Shown: positions 46,040 to 57,065 of the stretch, one piece after another
Position numbering within the stretch: the stretch's first letter is position 1
How the letters are laid out: each line of letters starts with the position of its first letter
Origin: Costus lasius
Lineage: Eukaryota > Streptophyta > Magnoliopsida > Zingiberales > Costaceae
NCBI GenBank assembly: GCA_027563935.2
Contig: CM050449.1
Coordinates: forward strand, 88,698,371 to 88,762,370
Direction of reading: 5' to 3'
Length of the DNA: 64,000 nucleotides
Position numbers and translations under genes: made by a program
Notes under the pieces: model-generated
Told to the model about the DNA's origin: nothing
What the model saw: only the letters and a program-made list of their open reading frames with translations
The model's database searches: none

Positions 46040-46089
46040 GCTTGGGTTGCCTCCCAAGAAGCGCTAATTTTAACGTCGCTAGCTCGACC
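46040..46089 (-). other. Double hairpin (element V)
   Basis: Minus strand. Hairpin 1 is GTCG with CGAC, loop AGCTAG (start 46088). Hairpin 2 is CTTGGG (46058-46053) with CCCAAG (46046-46041), loop AGGCAA. A TGA 14 nt upstream in one frame may be the old pol stop; the present gag-protease stop is about 170 bp upstream. Confidence 0.72.
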
Positions 46090-46262
46090 AAAATCAACCC
46101 TGATCAAGTAACGACTACTTGAATCGTATCTGTATGCTTTCCTTGTTTTGTTCTTTGATCTCTGAATATACAAGGCTTATCCCTAAAATAGTGTTTCACT
46201 TTAGCAAAAAATTTCTTTGTTCCCTTATCTTCGTCAAACAATTTCAACCCTTCCTTTCTTTT

Positions 46263-48872
46263 TCATCTCTTCCTCTGAATTTTCTGCTTCTTCGAAAGTA
46301 AATTAGTCTCCTCCTCATTAAGCTGACATCCTTTATCATTAGAATTCACAATACAATCTACAAAAGTATAACTTTCAGAGTCAGAATGTTCAGCAAATAA
46401 TTTATGCACATCAGTCGAAATATCATTCACAGTACTAATATCACAGCAAGATCCATTATAAGATGAGTTCTTTGTAGTTTGAGATGCCTCAAGATTTTCA
46501 TTAATAAATACAGGAAAAGTAGAGTTCTCTCCAAGAAATTCATACCTGAGGTTACTTGGGAGAGTTTTAAATTCATACTTCTTTCCTCCATCACTATCAT
46601 CACCATTGATAAAGCATACTTCAAGCGGATCTTTCTCTATCTTGGAATTAATAGTCGTCGGTGAAGTGTCTTCCAAGACTTCTACACTACAACAAGATCC
46701 TACAAAAGAAGGCTTCTTTAGATTTTCTGTCAGATCAAAATCTACAGAATCCTCACCTATCGTAAAAGTTAGCTTCCCATTTTTGACATCAATATTTGCA
46801 CCAGCAGTCGCCAAAATGGGGCGACCTAAGATTATGGGAAGCCTAGAGTCTTCCTCCATCTCGAGGACAACAAAATCAATAGGAATAAAAAACTTACCAA
46901 CCTTAATGGGCACATCCTCTAAAATACCTACTGGATGTCGTACAGAGCGGTCGGCTAACTGAAGTGAAACAGAAGTGGGCTTCAAATCTCCAATGTCCAG
47001 CTTTTTACAAACAGAGTGTGGCATTAAGCTAACACTAGCCCCTAAATCACACAGAGCACGGTCAATAAACATATTACCAATTAAACAAGGAATAGAAAAA
47101 CTCTCTGGGTCCTTAAGCTTAGGTGGTAGCATGTTATGGATTATAGCACTGCACTCCTCTATAAGTGTGACCGTTCCATGCTCCTCTAACTTTCTCTTGT
47201 TGGACAAAATCTCTTTCAAAAACTTGGCATAAGAAGGCATCCGTGACAAAGCATCAGTGAAAGGTATATTGATGAAAAGCTTTTTAAGTATCTCTAAAAA
47301 TTTTCCAAATTGCTTGTCAATTTTTGCCTTTGCCAATCTTTGAGGAAAAGGTATTGGTGGTTTGTAGGGAGGTGGTGGTACATAAACTGGCTCCGGCTCC
47401 CTTTCTTGCAAGGTTGTTTCTCCTTCTTTTCCCTCTTCATCTGTAGATTCAACATTTTGCTCCTCTGAATCTTGTGTAACATCTGGTGCTCTAGGTTCTT
47501 CCAACTGTTTCCCACTGCGTGTGGTAATAGCATTGCAATACTCACGTGGGTTCACCTCTGGTTTTCCTGGTAATCTGCCTGTAGGCCTGCTTGAAGAGCT
47601 AGCCTGCTGAGCTATCTGAGTTTCCAACATTCTCTGATGAGTCTTCATAGACTCCATCTCGGAATTGATATTCTTAATAGACTCATTTACATGTCTGAAT
47701 TCCTGCCTAAAATAGTCATCTTGCTTCTCTAATTGCTGTAGGAATTTTTCATTCTGTTTTGCCTGCGAGGCAATGAAGTTCTCCATCATGACCTCTAAGT
47801 TAGACTTCTGGAGTGCTGGAGGTTGGTTATACTGTCTTGATTGAAAATTAGAGGGTTGTCGATTGTTGTTCTAGGGTGCTTGACTTTGATTTTGATCACT
47901 CTTCCAAGAAAGATTGGGATGGTTCCTCCAACCAGGGTTGTAAGTACTCGAGTATGGGTCATTCTGAGGTCTTCCATTATAGTTCCCAATTGCCTTAACT
48001 TGTTCAGAATTGCACTCCCCCTGTGTAGAAACTCCTAACTGACAATCCTCTGCATTATGTCCTACATTGCCACAAATCTCACATGAGATAGCATTAACGG
48101 TGACAGAAATAACATTCAAAGAATTGATTTTATGGGTCAAAGAATCAACCTTGGCAACAAGCGAAGGGATAGCATCTAAATCATACTTACCTGACGCCTT
48201 AGCAGATGGTCCTCTCTCACTTATCCATTGACAATGGTTCAAAGCCATCTCCTCAAATAGATCAATCGCCTCATCCATGGTCTTATTCATGATTGCTCCA
48301 CCGGCGGCAGCATCAACTGTCATACGAGAGTTATAATTGAGAGCATTATAGAAGGTATGGACTAATACCCACTTCTCAAGGCCGTTATGCGGACACATCT
48401 TCTGAAGCTCTTTAAATCGGTCCCATGCTTCGTATAATGATTCTCCTTCCCTCTGAACAAAATTCGTGATCTGGTTCCTTAGATGAGTAGTCTTACTCGG
48501 GGGAAAGTATTTTTCTAGAAAGGCATTGGAGAGCTCCTCCCAAGTTGTTATGGAACCTGGCGGTTTTGAATGTAGCCATGCACGAGCTCTATCCCTGAGA
48601 GAAAAGGGAAATAATCTTAGTCTCAAAGCATCACTAGAAACGCCATTCATTTTCAAAGTATCGCAGTATTCAAGAAATATGGAAAGGTGCATATTAGGGT
48701 CCTCAGAAGGTAGTCCTCCAAATTGGTTTTGCTAAACCATGGATAGCAGAGAAGGCTTGATTTCGAAGTTATTCGCCTCAATGTTCGGGCGAACAATACT
48801 AGAGCGAACTCCTTGATAGTTTGGATTTGCATATTCCTTAAGAGTTCTCGGTTGTGGGTTTGCGTCACCCAT
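46263..48872 (-). pseudogene. Gag-protease polyprotein of element V (two in-frame TAG)
   Basis: Minus strand, start at 48872 (MGDANPQPRTLKEYAN), one frame of about 870 codons to 46263. TAG codons interrupt it at 48734-48732 and 47873-47871; no frameshift is seen. Capsid blocks (NNFEIKPSLLSMV, LSIFLEYCDTLKMNGVS) precede a CX2CX4HX4C knuckle (CEICGNVGHNAEDC, about residues 263-276), a coiled coil, and an aspartic protease (CDLGASVSLMP, ILGRPILATAGA). It then reaches LPSNLRYEFLGENST, the usual lead-in to RT, and ends in a short unrelated tail. It could have supplied Gag but not RT or integrase. Confidence 0.88.
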
Positions 48873-49099
48873 CTTGGATTCTTCGGTCTTCTTCGCTAAT
48901 TATTTTCTGCGCAAGCGAAAAGTTCATTCTAGTTCCGGATCTCCTTCAAATAACTTTCTAGAACACCTAGGCATAAACAATCAACAAAAGGTTATAAAGG
49001 AAACTGCAAGTACTCACTAAATGCAGAAAAGAAGAGAATTGTGACGGAAATAAAAGCCTAGTCTATCAATTCTTAGATTGAATCAATATTAGCGAACTT

Positions 49100-49119
49100 G
49101 GTCCCCGGTAACGGCACCA
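49100..49119 (-). other. Primer binding site (element V)
   Basis: On the minus strand TGGTGCCGTTACCGGGGACC, 6 bp after the 5' LTR end; two mismatches to the 18-mer of elements I and III. Confidence 0.85.
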
Positions 49120-49125
49120 AAAACA

Positions 49126-50562
49126 TGATGTGTCCGCAAGTGCACGGATACGTCGAAGTAATAAAAATATCGATCCACAGGGACCAATGGCTATGTACTG
49201 ATTCTTACTAAAAATCGTTAGCTAGACTAATCTGAGAGAAAATGAAGTTTATCACTACTGAACAAAAGCGACAAAAGGCAATCTGGGGTTTGTAATCAAT
49301 TTATGGAAAGTTCAGGATTTCGGGTTCACCGCTCTATGCTTCATGACTTATTAAAATTAAAGAAATCTTAGGAAGGATTTACTATGTTGAAGGGGATTTA
49401 TCCGCATGTACAGATTGCCCCTTCTCAGTAGTACAATCCGGTGTTTATCTAACTTAATCCCCTACTCTCGTGGTTATAAACTTAAGATAAACCCAATGAG
49501 TTTTTGATAAATCTTAGATCCCTCAAGTCAATTCGAACTACTCTCGTGTTCAAATTGACTTATCCAAATATTGTAGATCCGACGTCTCAATTCACTTCTC
49601 AGTACTTCTTCAAGCGTCTAAAACATGAGAATCATGGCCAGTAATTATCATGTGATTAATGCAATAATAATTGAATCTAACAAGAATAAATAACTTCATA
49701 AGATGTATAAAACAATCAAGTCATGAGAACAAAGAGGGCTACACCCTTAATCTTGAATAGGAGTTTATGCTGACATACTACACATGTTCACGTTTAAGAA
49801 TTCCATATTAATGATTACAATCGGCTAAAAAATATGAAAAAGACGAAGGAAGACAAGGATTATTGTTTCCAGATGAAGATCGTCGCCAATAATCCTTGGA
49901 ATCGAAGCCTTTTTGTTAGTCGCCGCCCGGTGCCCTAGATCTCACCTCCTCCTTGGTTCTTGCCTTGAAAATTCACCAAAAGTTCCTCAAACTTGGCCCA
50001 AAGCTCCCTTAAATAGTTCTCCAATCTTCTATTAGGTTTCCCCCAAAATTTGGCTCAAAAACGGGTCGAATCGGATGAGAAACGGAGTCAAAACCGAAAC
50101 TGGCGGATAAAATTACGGCCATAAAACTTTTCACGGGCGGCCATATTTTCTTCTATTCAATTCTGGGTTAAAAATACGGCTGTGAAAATTTTCACGGCTG
50201 TAATTCTGTGAAAATTTTCACGGGCAGGCCGTAAAACTCTCTGTGAAAAACGTCAAAAAGCACCATAGAAATTATGGCCATAATTATTTTCACGGGCGGG
50301 GTGTATTTTTCAAAATTACTCCGATTCTCATAAAATTTGGCAGGTGACTTCGTCTCGGCGTCTGGAATCTATTCGTGCACTCGGATCTTTCAAAATCCAT
50401 CAAAATTTGGTCATTTTCACCTAAAATATGACAAAAGTGAAGAGAGGTGAAGATTCCGAACAAATAAAAGGATTTAAGCCAAAATGAGTAAAAACATGAT
50501 AGAAAAGAGAGATAATTGATGGTAAAAGTATGCTAAAAATACTATATCAATGCATGTCATCA
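49126..50562 (-). repeat. 5' LTR of element V
   Basis: 1437 bp. On the minus strand it runs from TGATGACATGC at 50562 to GGACACATCA at 49126. It holds palindromes (50110-50310), a TTTAAG-type TATA candidate near 50010, three GAGA hairpins (49412-49575) and the U5 signature. Confidence 0.92.
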
Positions 50563-52053
50563 AACCGCGACTCGACTGATAAGATAGATTTTACTACTCC
50601 AAGAATTTGACATAGAAGTTAGAGATAAGAAGGGGGCCGAAAACTCAGTTGCCGATCATCTCTCATGTATCACCCATGAGCAAGAAAACAAACTGGAACA
50701 CGAATCAAGTATCAATGATTTTTTCCCCGATGAGAAACTTATGGCACTCTCCAGTACCGAAATGCCTTGGTATGCAGACTTCGTGAACTTCTTAGCCGCT
50801 AACGTTTTGCCTCCTGAACTCACTTATCAGCAAAGGAAGAGGTTCCTTTCTGATGTCCGTCATTACTATTGGGATGAACCTTTCCTTTTCAAAAGATGTG
50901 CTGACGGAGTTTACCGGTGGTGCCTACCTGAAGATGAATACCGCGACGTCCTATTAAACTGCCATGGATCGGCTTATGGGGGACATTGTAGCACATCCAA
51001 AATGGCCTTCAAGGTTCTCCAAAGTGGGGGCCGACGTTATTTCAGGATGCTAGAAGTTTCGTACTCTCTTGTGACCAGTGCCAGCGTACCGGCAACATAT
51101 CAAGGAGAGACGAAATGCCCCTAAACAACATTCTGGAAGTTGAGATTTTTGATGTTTGGGGAGTTGACTTTATGGGGCCATTCCCCTCCTCATTTGGGCA
51201 TAAATACATCTTGGTTGCAGTGGATTATGTATCAAAGTGGGTGGAGGCAATATAGTCCCCTACTAATGACTCTCAAGTTGTCATACGGTTGTTCAAGAAG
51301 ATAATATTCCCGCGGTTTGGAGTGCCACGGGTAGTTATTAGTGACGGTGGCTCCCACTTTATCGAGCAGCGGTTTACAACACTCCTCAGGAAATATGGAG
51401 TCACCCACAAGGTTGCCACTCCATACCATTTGCAAACTAGTGGGCAAGTCGAAATATCCAACTGGGAGCTGAAGAAAATTTTGGAGAAGACTGTATAGAG
51501 GGCACGGACTGATTGGTCAATGAAATTGGAGGATGCTCTTTGGGCGTACCGAACCGCATTCAAAATGCCTATTGGAATGTCACCTTACCAGCTAGTATAT
51601 GGCAAATCTTGCCACCTGCCGGTTGAATTGGAACACAAGGCGTTTTGGGCTATTCGGGCATTGAACTTTGACCTAAAATCCGCTGGTGAGAAGCGACTAT
51701 TACAACTTGACGAACTTGATGAAGTGAGATTGAGCGCTTATGAGAATGCCCGTATCTATAAGGAGCGCATAAAGAAATGGCATGATCAGAAAATATTAAG
51801 GAAAGAGTTCAAAGGATGGGACCTAGTGCTCTTGTTCAATTCTAGGCTTAAACTGTTCCCAGGCAAACTGAAGACACGATGAACAGGGCCCTTTACCATT
51901 AAGAAGGTCTACCCTTTCGGGGCAATTGAGATCAATAATAGGGAATCTGGAACTTTCATGGTTAATGGTTAGCGTTTAAAGCATTATTTCACACATGAGC
52001 CATTTAAAGAGCCGAGCACTATCCATCTTTCCAACCCCCCGGATCCACCTTGA
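50563..52053 (+). pseudogene. Pol of element III: RNase H end and integrase
   Basis: Resumes at AACCGCGACTC (the KPRL block of RNase H) with a small insertion and a TAG, then ENSVADHLS. The longest open piece is 50741-51124. Integrase follows: the zinc-binding H of [17 protein letters not shown], a frameshift near 51028, CDQCQRTG, and the catalytic D of [10 protein letters not shown] of VISDGGSHF and E of GQVEISN. More stops occur at 51250, 51497, 51881 and 51970. Pol ends at the TGA 52051-52053. About 90 codons of RNase H between 37079 and 50563 are lost. Confidence 0.88.
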
Positions 52054-52065
52054 CATGGCCTCATT

Positions 52066-52113
52066 GTCAAGCCAAAGACCTTAAAATGGCGCTTCTTGGG
52101 AGGCAACCCAAGC
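52066..52113 (+). other. Post-stop double hairpin (element III)
   Basis: Hairpin 1 is GTC (52066-52068) with GAC (52077-52079), loop AAGCCAAA, 12 nt after the stop; it is the weakest of the five. Hairpin 2 is CTTGGG (52095-52100) with CCCAAG (52107-52112), loop AGGCAA, perfect. Confidence 0.7.
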
Positions 52114-52900
52114 CCTTTTCCTTTTTCTTGCTAGTTCTTTTAATAGTCTGCTTAATGGTATTTTTAGTTTTTGGTAGTTAGCTTAATGGTAATTTAATCT
52201 ACTTAGCTGTAATGAGTTTTGATCTACCGACCACCTGCTTGATTCCACTCTACCATGATTTTGTTGACGGTTTGCTTGCTTCTACTCTTTTTATGTAAGT
52301 TTGCTCAGCCGTGTATCTACTTTGCTAGTCCTCCCTGTAGCAAATACCATGGTATTTTCGTTTGCTACTTTCATTTGCTGTGCTGAATTGGTATTGAGCT
52401 GATCTTTGACTTTATAAATTATTTGCTCAATTGCGACTCTCTCTATGTAGTCTACCAGCTGTGTGCTTATCTTGCGCATCCTTTTAGTAGCCTACTTACT
52501 GCTATTCATGCTTACTGTTTACCATGGTGTTACCGCTTGCTACTTACATTTGTGCTGAACCGGTATGGTGCTGATACCTTGGAGATTTCTTAACAATACC
52601 ATAACATTTTCACTCGCTGCATCTGGATTACTTGCTTGGTCATTGATGTGTGTTGGTATTTCAATGTGGCTGTCAATTGCCTACTTCTACTCTCTTCATG
52701 TGGTTAGATGAGCTATCTGTTCACTATGCTGAAGTTTTGGGTGATGTACTCCATGATTTTTGTACTTAGCATTGCCCATTGATTGTATTGAGGTGGCTTT
52801 GTGATGGTATTATGTTTTAATCTATTTTGATGACTTTGTGGGGCCTAATTATATGTTTATCATTGCTTAGGGACAATCTGGGTGTAGTTTGAGACCAATT
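52114..52900 (+). other. Non-coding T-rich spacer after pol of element III
   Basis: T-rich sequence with scattered words such as GCTTGCT, CTACTCT and GTTTACCATGG. No supported gene or clear repeat. Confidence 0.55.
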
Positions 52901-52901
52901 G

Positions 52902-53380
52902 CGATGTTTCCAGAATTCCACAGTCGACCCGGCATTGATAGTCGCGCCCGTGGTTCCAGTAGCTGCACTTCACGTTATGAGTTCCGTTCTCTACAGAAAG
53001 TTCCTCGGGCCGCCCAGCGATTAAGACCTCGGCCCGCAGAATTTCAGACCATTGAAGGCGACTCTCTAAGTACAAGTAAAGTTTTTCATAGAAAGTTCCT
53101 TGGGGAACCTAGTGACCGAGACCTTGGTCGTGGTTTTCTGGAGGTAGATTTCGCAGAGGAAAACATTAAGTCCAAGTTTTTTCACAAAAAGTTCCTCTGG
53201 GCACCCAGTGACCCACACCTCGGCCCGTGGTTCCGAAGGCTGTTCTCTGCAGCGCAAAATCGTCTAAGTCCCAGTTTTGCTCAGAATGTTACTCGGGCCG
53301 CCCAGTGTTCACAACCTCGATCGAGGTTTTCGGTGGGGTCCATCTCACTTAACTTTGAAATTCCTGCCTGCTTAAACCCT
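52902..53380 (+). repeat. About five degenerate 96-bp tandem units (element III)
   Basis: Units start near 52902, 52997, 53092, 53188 and 53285 (95-97 bp steps). Each begins AAAGTTCCT or a variant, followed by GGGCCGCCCAG-like and ACCTCGGCCCG-like words that form inverted repeats. The array lies between pol and the 3' ORF, the same place as the palindrome array of element IV. Confidence 0.75.
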
Positions 53381-53515
53381 TCATCCTGCCCGCGCTCTCT
53401 CACTTCACCACCCCGAACCTTCCTCGCCCCATGAAAACCCTAGTTTGCCTTCGCCCCTTTCGTAGCCCCTCCTTTTCTCCGAAATCTCACCTGAGCCCCT
53501 TCCATTCTCAACTCC

Positions 53516-54928
53516 ATGGGGCCTTGCAAGGTGTGCGCCAGCCAGGCCTCCTCCAGCAAGCGTCCACGCGAACCGGCCGTGACCTCGACCTCTGCTCCCA
53601 CTCCAACTCCCCCAAGCGCACCTGCGCCGCCCACCTCCACCTATCGCATGCGTCGGGCAAGGAAGCAGCCTGCGTGATCTTTGACCCCTCCTCCACCACA
53701 CAACCCAGCCTTCCATCCCACTACAAAAGGCACTTCTATTCGATTCCGCGACGCAGAGCACGAAGCCCGCTATTTCGCCCTCTCCAGGCGGCGGATAGTC
53801 AACACCAGATATATGGATGCTCCTACACTGGTGCAGCTGGGTCTCCTTGATGACATTCTGTGGCTCTTCCGGAACCTAGGCTGGGAGCAATTTTTGAATC
53901 AAGCATCCCCCACACATATCGGTCTCACCCTTGAGGTACTCAGCTCTTTTTCTACTCAGCGATCAGGTCCTGATAACGAGACCTTCTTGATTTGCTTCCG
54001 CCTGAATAATATTGAGTACCACTTGCCTCTTGAGGATTTCAATTCGGTTTACGACTTTCCTTATGATGTGGAGCTTCACACGCCTAGCGGAAACTGGGAG
54101 AATGCCTTCTGGCATTCCATCTCTTCTGAGGCGCGCTATTCTTCGAAGAATACTAAGGCGAGCGCCATCTCCAACTCGTGCCTTCGATATGCCCATCGTC
54201 TGTTGTCCGACACGATTTTTGCTAGAGGGGACAGCGACTGTATGCTGCGCCGAGTCGAGCTTATCTATTTATGGGCAATGTTGAATCAGTTTCCTATCAA
54301 CTCTGGTTACCATCTTGCCAAGCACCTGGAACATTTCGGCTGCACCTCCAGAGGAACTATCGCTATCGGCGGCTTGCTCACTCCGCTAGCTCTTCACTTG
54401 GGGCATAATCCCCATGGCACTCCCGAAGCCAGAGGGAGCCGGTGACTCGACATTGAGGCTTGTATCGCAATGAAGATGATCTTCCATAGTGGCGATGTGT
54501 ACCATCTCACTCTGCGAGGGAGCCTTCAAACCATACCACTACCCAACACAGCGCGCACCTCTATTCGCCACCGCGAGAACTGGAACCTCACCGCTGCAGA
54601 TGCAGATGATCCTGCTCAATCCATGAGTGCGCCAGCTCCCTTCACAACCGGACCACCACCAAGAGCTCCTCATGAGCCCTCGACTCATGAACTCCTGCAG
54701 ACGATCCTCCAGCAACTCCAGACTCACGGGAACCAGCTCAACACCTTAACGGAGAACGTACAGGGTATATACGCCTTCCTATGTTCCCGTTTCCCTGGTT
54801 TCTGGAGCAATGCCCCTTACCAGCACCATCCAGCTCATGATGACACCTCCTCGGCTTCATCTGATCCCTCTTCATCTGATGCCTCTAGTGACGATCTCAG
54901 CGACGCGGGGGATGACCCCCGCGACTAG
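53516..54928 (+). pseudogene. 3' ORF (Athila ORF1-like) of element III, two in-frame TGA
   Basis: One frame from ATG 53516 to TAG 54926-54928, interrupted by TGA at 53675-53677 and 54443-54445. The N-terminus is Pro/Ser/Thr-rich with basic KRPREP and RMRRARK patches, suggestive of a nuclear signal. The core (LTLEVLSSFSTQ, FRLNNIEYHLPLEDF, LRYAHRLLSDTIFARGDSD, GYHLAKHLEHFG, IGGLLTPLALHLG) matches the ORF of element IV. The C-terminus has a coiled-coil-like HELLQTILQQLQTHGNQLNTL and an Asp/Ser-rich end. I see no signal peptide or membrane segment, so an envelope role is not supported; the function is unknown. Confidence 0.82.
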
Positions 54929-55566
54929 TTTTGTGAGCCCTCTGCACCCCACCATTTTTGTACTGTTTCCTGCTTTTCTATTTTGGCATCGAGGGCGATG
55001 CCTCTTTTACCATGTGGGTGGGGGGGTACTTGTGCATTTTGACTTGTGCATTTTCGATATTACTAGCTTCATGCACTTTTACCATTTGGTGCTCATTTTT
55101 GTTGACTTCGGTCTTACCATTTACCTTCTTGTTGACCTTGGTAAGTTGAGCTCCATATGCATATTTAGCTCTCTCTCTAAATGGTGTGCATTAATGTTGT
55201 TTTTTATCAGTCGCTAAACTGTCTCCCCTAGTTCTAGAATTTATAGTATAACCCGCTTGTCTTTGAGCATGTTCCTAAGTTGTTCCATGTTGTTAGTGTA
55301 ACCCATATGCATGATTCTGCCCCTTACTGATTTTGCTTGCACAGATCTAGTACTTGCGATTGATCCCCTCGTGGTAGATAACTAAAAGATTGATTCTTGG
55401 TAAGTCGAGCTCCCACTTAAATTGTGGGACGCCGCTGGCTTTCTACACGTATTTTGACACTGAATGGTTCCGCCTCTCCACCTACCATATCCTCCATTTT
55501 AGTTCCACAAAAGTCAAATCAAGAAAAGATTATCTAGCAAAGTCTAGAGGCACCACACAAAAAAAA
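54929..55566 (+). other. Non-coding 3' region of element III
   Basis: T-rich, with a TGTGGGTGGGGGGGT stretch near 55014 and no supported gene. It leads into the hairpin array. Confidence 0.55.
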
Positions 55567-55715
55567 ATGAGGACAAAGATCCTCTAAAAAAAAAAGAGGA
55601 CAAAGATCCTCTCAAAAAAAAAAAAAAAAGAGGACAAAGATCCTCTCAAAAAAAAAAAAAAAGAGGACAAAAATCCTCTCACAAAAAAAAAAACAAAGAG
55701 GATAAAGATCCTCTC
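55567..55715 (+). repeat. Five AGAGGA-TCCTCT hairpins separated by poly-A (element III)
   Basis: Five near-identical units AGAGGACAAAGATCCTCT (first slightly shorter, two with one change), spaced about 32 bp by A-runs of 10-16 bases. Each folds into a six-pair hairpin. They lie about 360 bp before the 3' LTR, where elements I, II, IV and V have their covarying stem-loops, but the sequence is unrelated. Confidence 0.85.
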
Positions 55716-56060
55716 AAAATTCTCCAAATATCTGCATACCTTCACATCACTTGTAGAAATATCCTGATGTTTCCCTTTTTCCACTTTCATCTCAAACCAC
55801 TTGGAGGCTTCAAACCTTGTATGGAGAGGAACTGGGACGTTGATTAGGAGGTGTAATAGCTATGTGTGGAACGCATTTACTTTGGGATGCAATGCCTACC
55901 ACTTTGATATCCGATAGGAGTCTACCACTTGTGGGATGTTTGACCATTACATGGATCAGTGTTAGCATTATCTTAGAGGGGTTTGAACTCAAGTCTTATG
56001 GATCCTCGTTACAGCTTAGCTTTATTTTATCCTTGCTTGAGGACAAGTAAGAGTTTAAGT

Positions 56061-56071
56061 CTAGGGAGATT
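56061..56071 (+). other. Polypurine tract of element III
   Basis: CTAGGGAGATT directly before the TGTTAAG start of the 3' LTR, downstream of GAGGACAAGTAAGAGTTTAAG. Confidence 0.7.
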
Positions 56072-57065
56072 TGTTAAGTAGTTTTTATATAGAGATTTAT
56101 ATGCTATTTCCATTGTTAAATCTTTACTATTTCGGCATTTACACCTAATTTACATGGATTTATTGCATTATCTTTGGAATCTACACTCGTTGGTGTTTTT
56201 GCATCATTTCAGGGAAAAAGCGAGGGAATGCGACTGTTTTCAGCTGGATCAGCATTTTTGGCAAGAACCACGATCCACCCAGCGACCGGAATCACACCCG
56301 TGGCTTCTGTGTCGCTTGATGTTGATTTTTCCAGACTTTACCCCTCGCCTTATCCACGTCAGAAAGAGGGCTCCAAAGGGCAGAAGAGGAATTCGACCTG
56401 GAGGGAGGAGAAAATGACAAAAAACCCTATTCATGTAAGGATAGAGAGAGATTCGGCGGACGATTTTTGGAGGAGGACGAGCACATAGGCGGAAGCGGTG
56501 GTTGAGCGAGGAGAAAAGAACCTGAGCTCATCAAATCTGAGGGGAGAGCTCTAGCGGTGGGAGCTCTAGAAGCTTCGAGTGGATTCTTCCTCCTTGAGGG
56601 AGTCCTATTGCCCTCTCCTCATTTATCTTGTTCTACTCGTTTCTCCATGGATGGTGTATTGGGATTGTTTTATGCTTTGCCTTGGATCATGAACATTGTA
56701 GCTTAACTTTGTTTCGGGGCTAGGGGAAGCCTCTTGGATGATTTATGTGTGGATGATAACTCTATTTTGTTAACCCTAAATTGTTCTACTTTACCTAGTT
56801 GCACTTGTTGAATGAAGTATGTTATTTTGCTATCTTCTTATATTGGATATCTAGTACTGTCGGGAGGCACATCTGGATATTGGAAAGTCTAGGTAGGGGT
56901 GTGTCAATCATCACACGGGAGTGGGTGATTGCATACGGGTAGTGTATACTATCTTGTGCTTAAAGGGTTTACTCGGCTAAGCGTACTATGGAGGTAGACG
57001 TCTAGGCAGGTAAACACCTCGTTGCATCCTTGGGAGAGGACAACTCAAATGATGAGATGGTATAC
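56072..57065 (+). repeat. 3' LTR of element III, cut by element II
   Basis: Matches the 5' LTR up to the GGTATAC near 32899, where element II begins. It keeps the GGGA hairpins near 56854-57050. The last 5 bp, tatac (57061-57065), should be the target duplication of element II if the insertion is simple. Confidence 0.92.

Larger units (their letters stand above)
43137..50562 (-). mobile_element. Element V: minus-strand gag-protease element with both LTRs
   Basis: LTRs at 49126-50562 (5') and 43137-44578 (3') with intact TG...CA ends, a primer site, a gag-protease frame, a double hairpin and one 3' stem-loop; no RT, RNase H, integrase or 3' ORF. Flanking five-mers are gtagg (43132-43136) and aaccg (50563-50567), which do not match; the left flank is element IV and the right flank is element III. 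The mismatch points to recombination, not simple insertion. Confidence 0.88.
31907..57065 (+). mobile_element. Element III: Athila-like Ty3/gypsy element, nested and broken
   Basis: 5' LTR 31907-33320, tRNA-Asp primer site, gag, protease, RT, RNase H, integrase, a 3' ORF, polypurine tract and 3' LTR from 56072. Elements IV and V interrupt it at 37079/50563 with loss of part of RNase H; element II interrupts the 3' LTR at 57065, and the rest lies beyond the window. This is the only gypsy element here with a nearly full set of genes, all now damaged. The left flank is cgcat. Confidence 0.92.

Noticed and set aside
43132..50567. Simple insertion of element V into element IV
   Set aside because: Flanking five-mers differ and the right flank is element III, not IV.
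53431..53850. Overlapping frames on both strands at the start of the 3' ORF of element III
   Set aside because: Shadows of the GC-rich N-terminal part; only the frame continuing into the conserved core is homologous to element IV.
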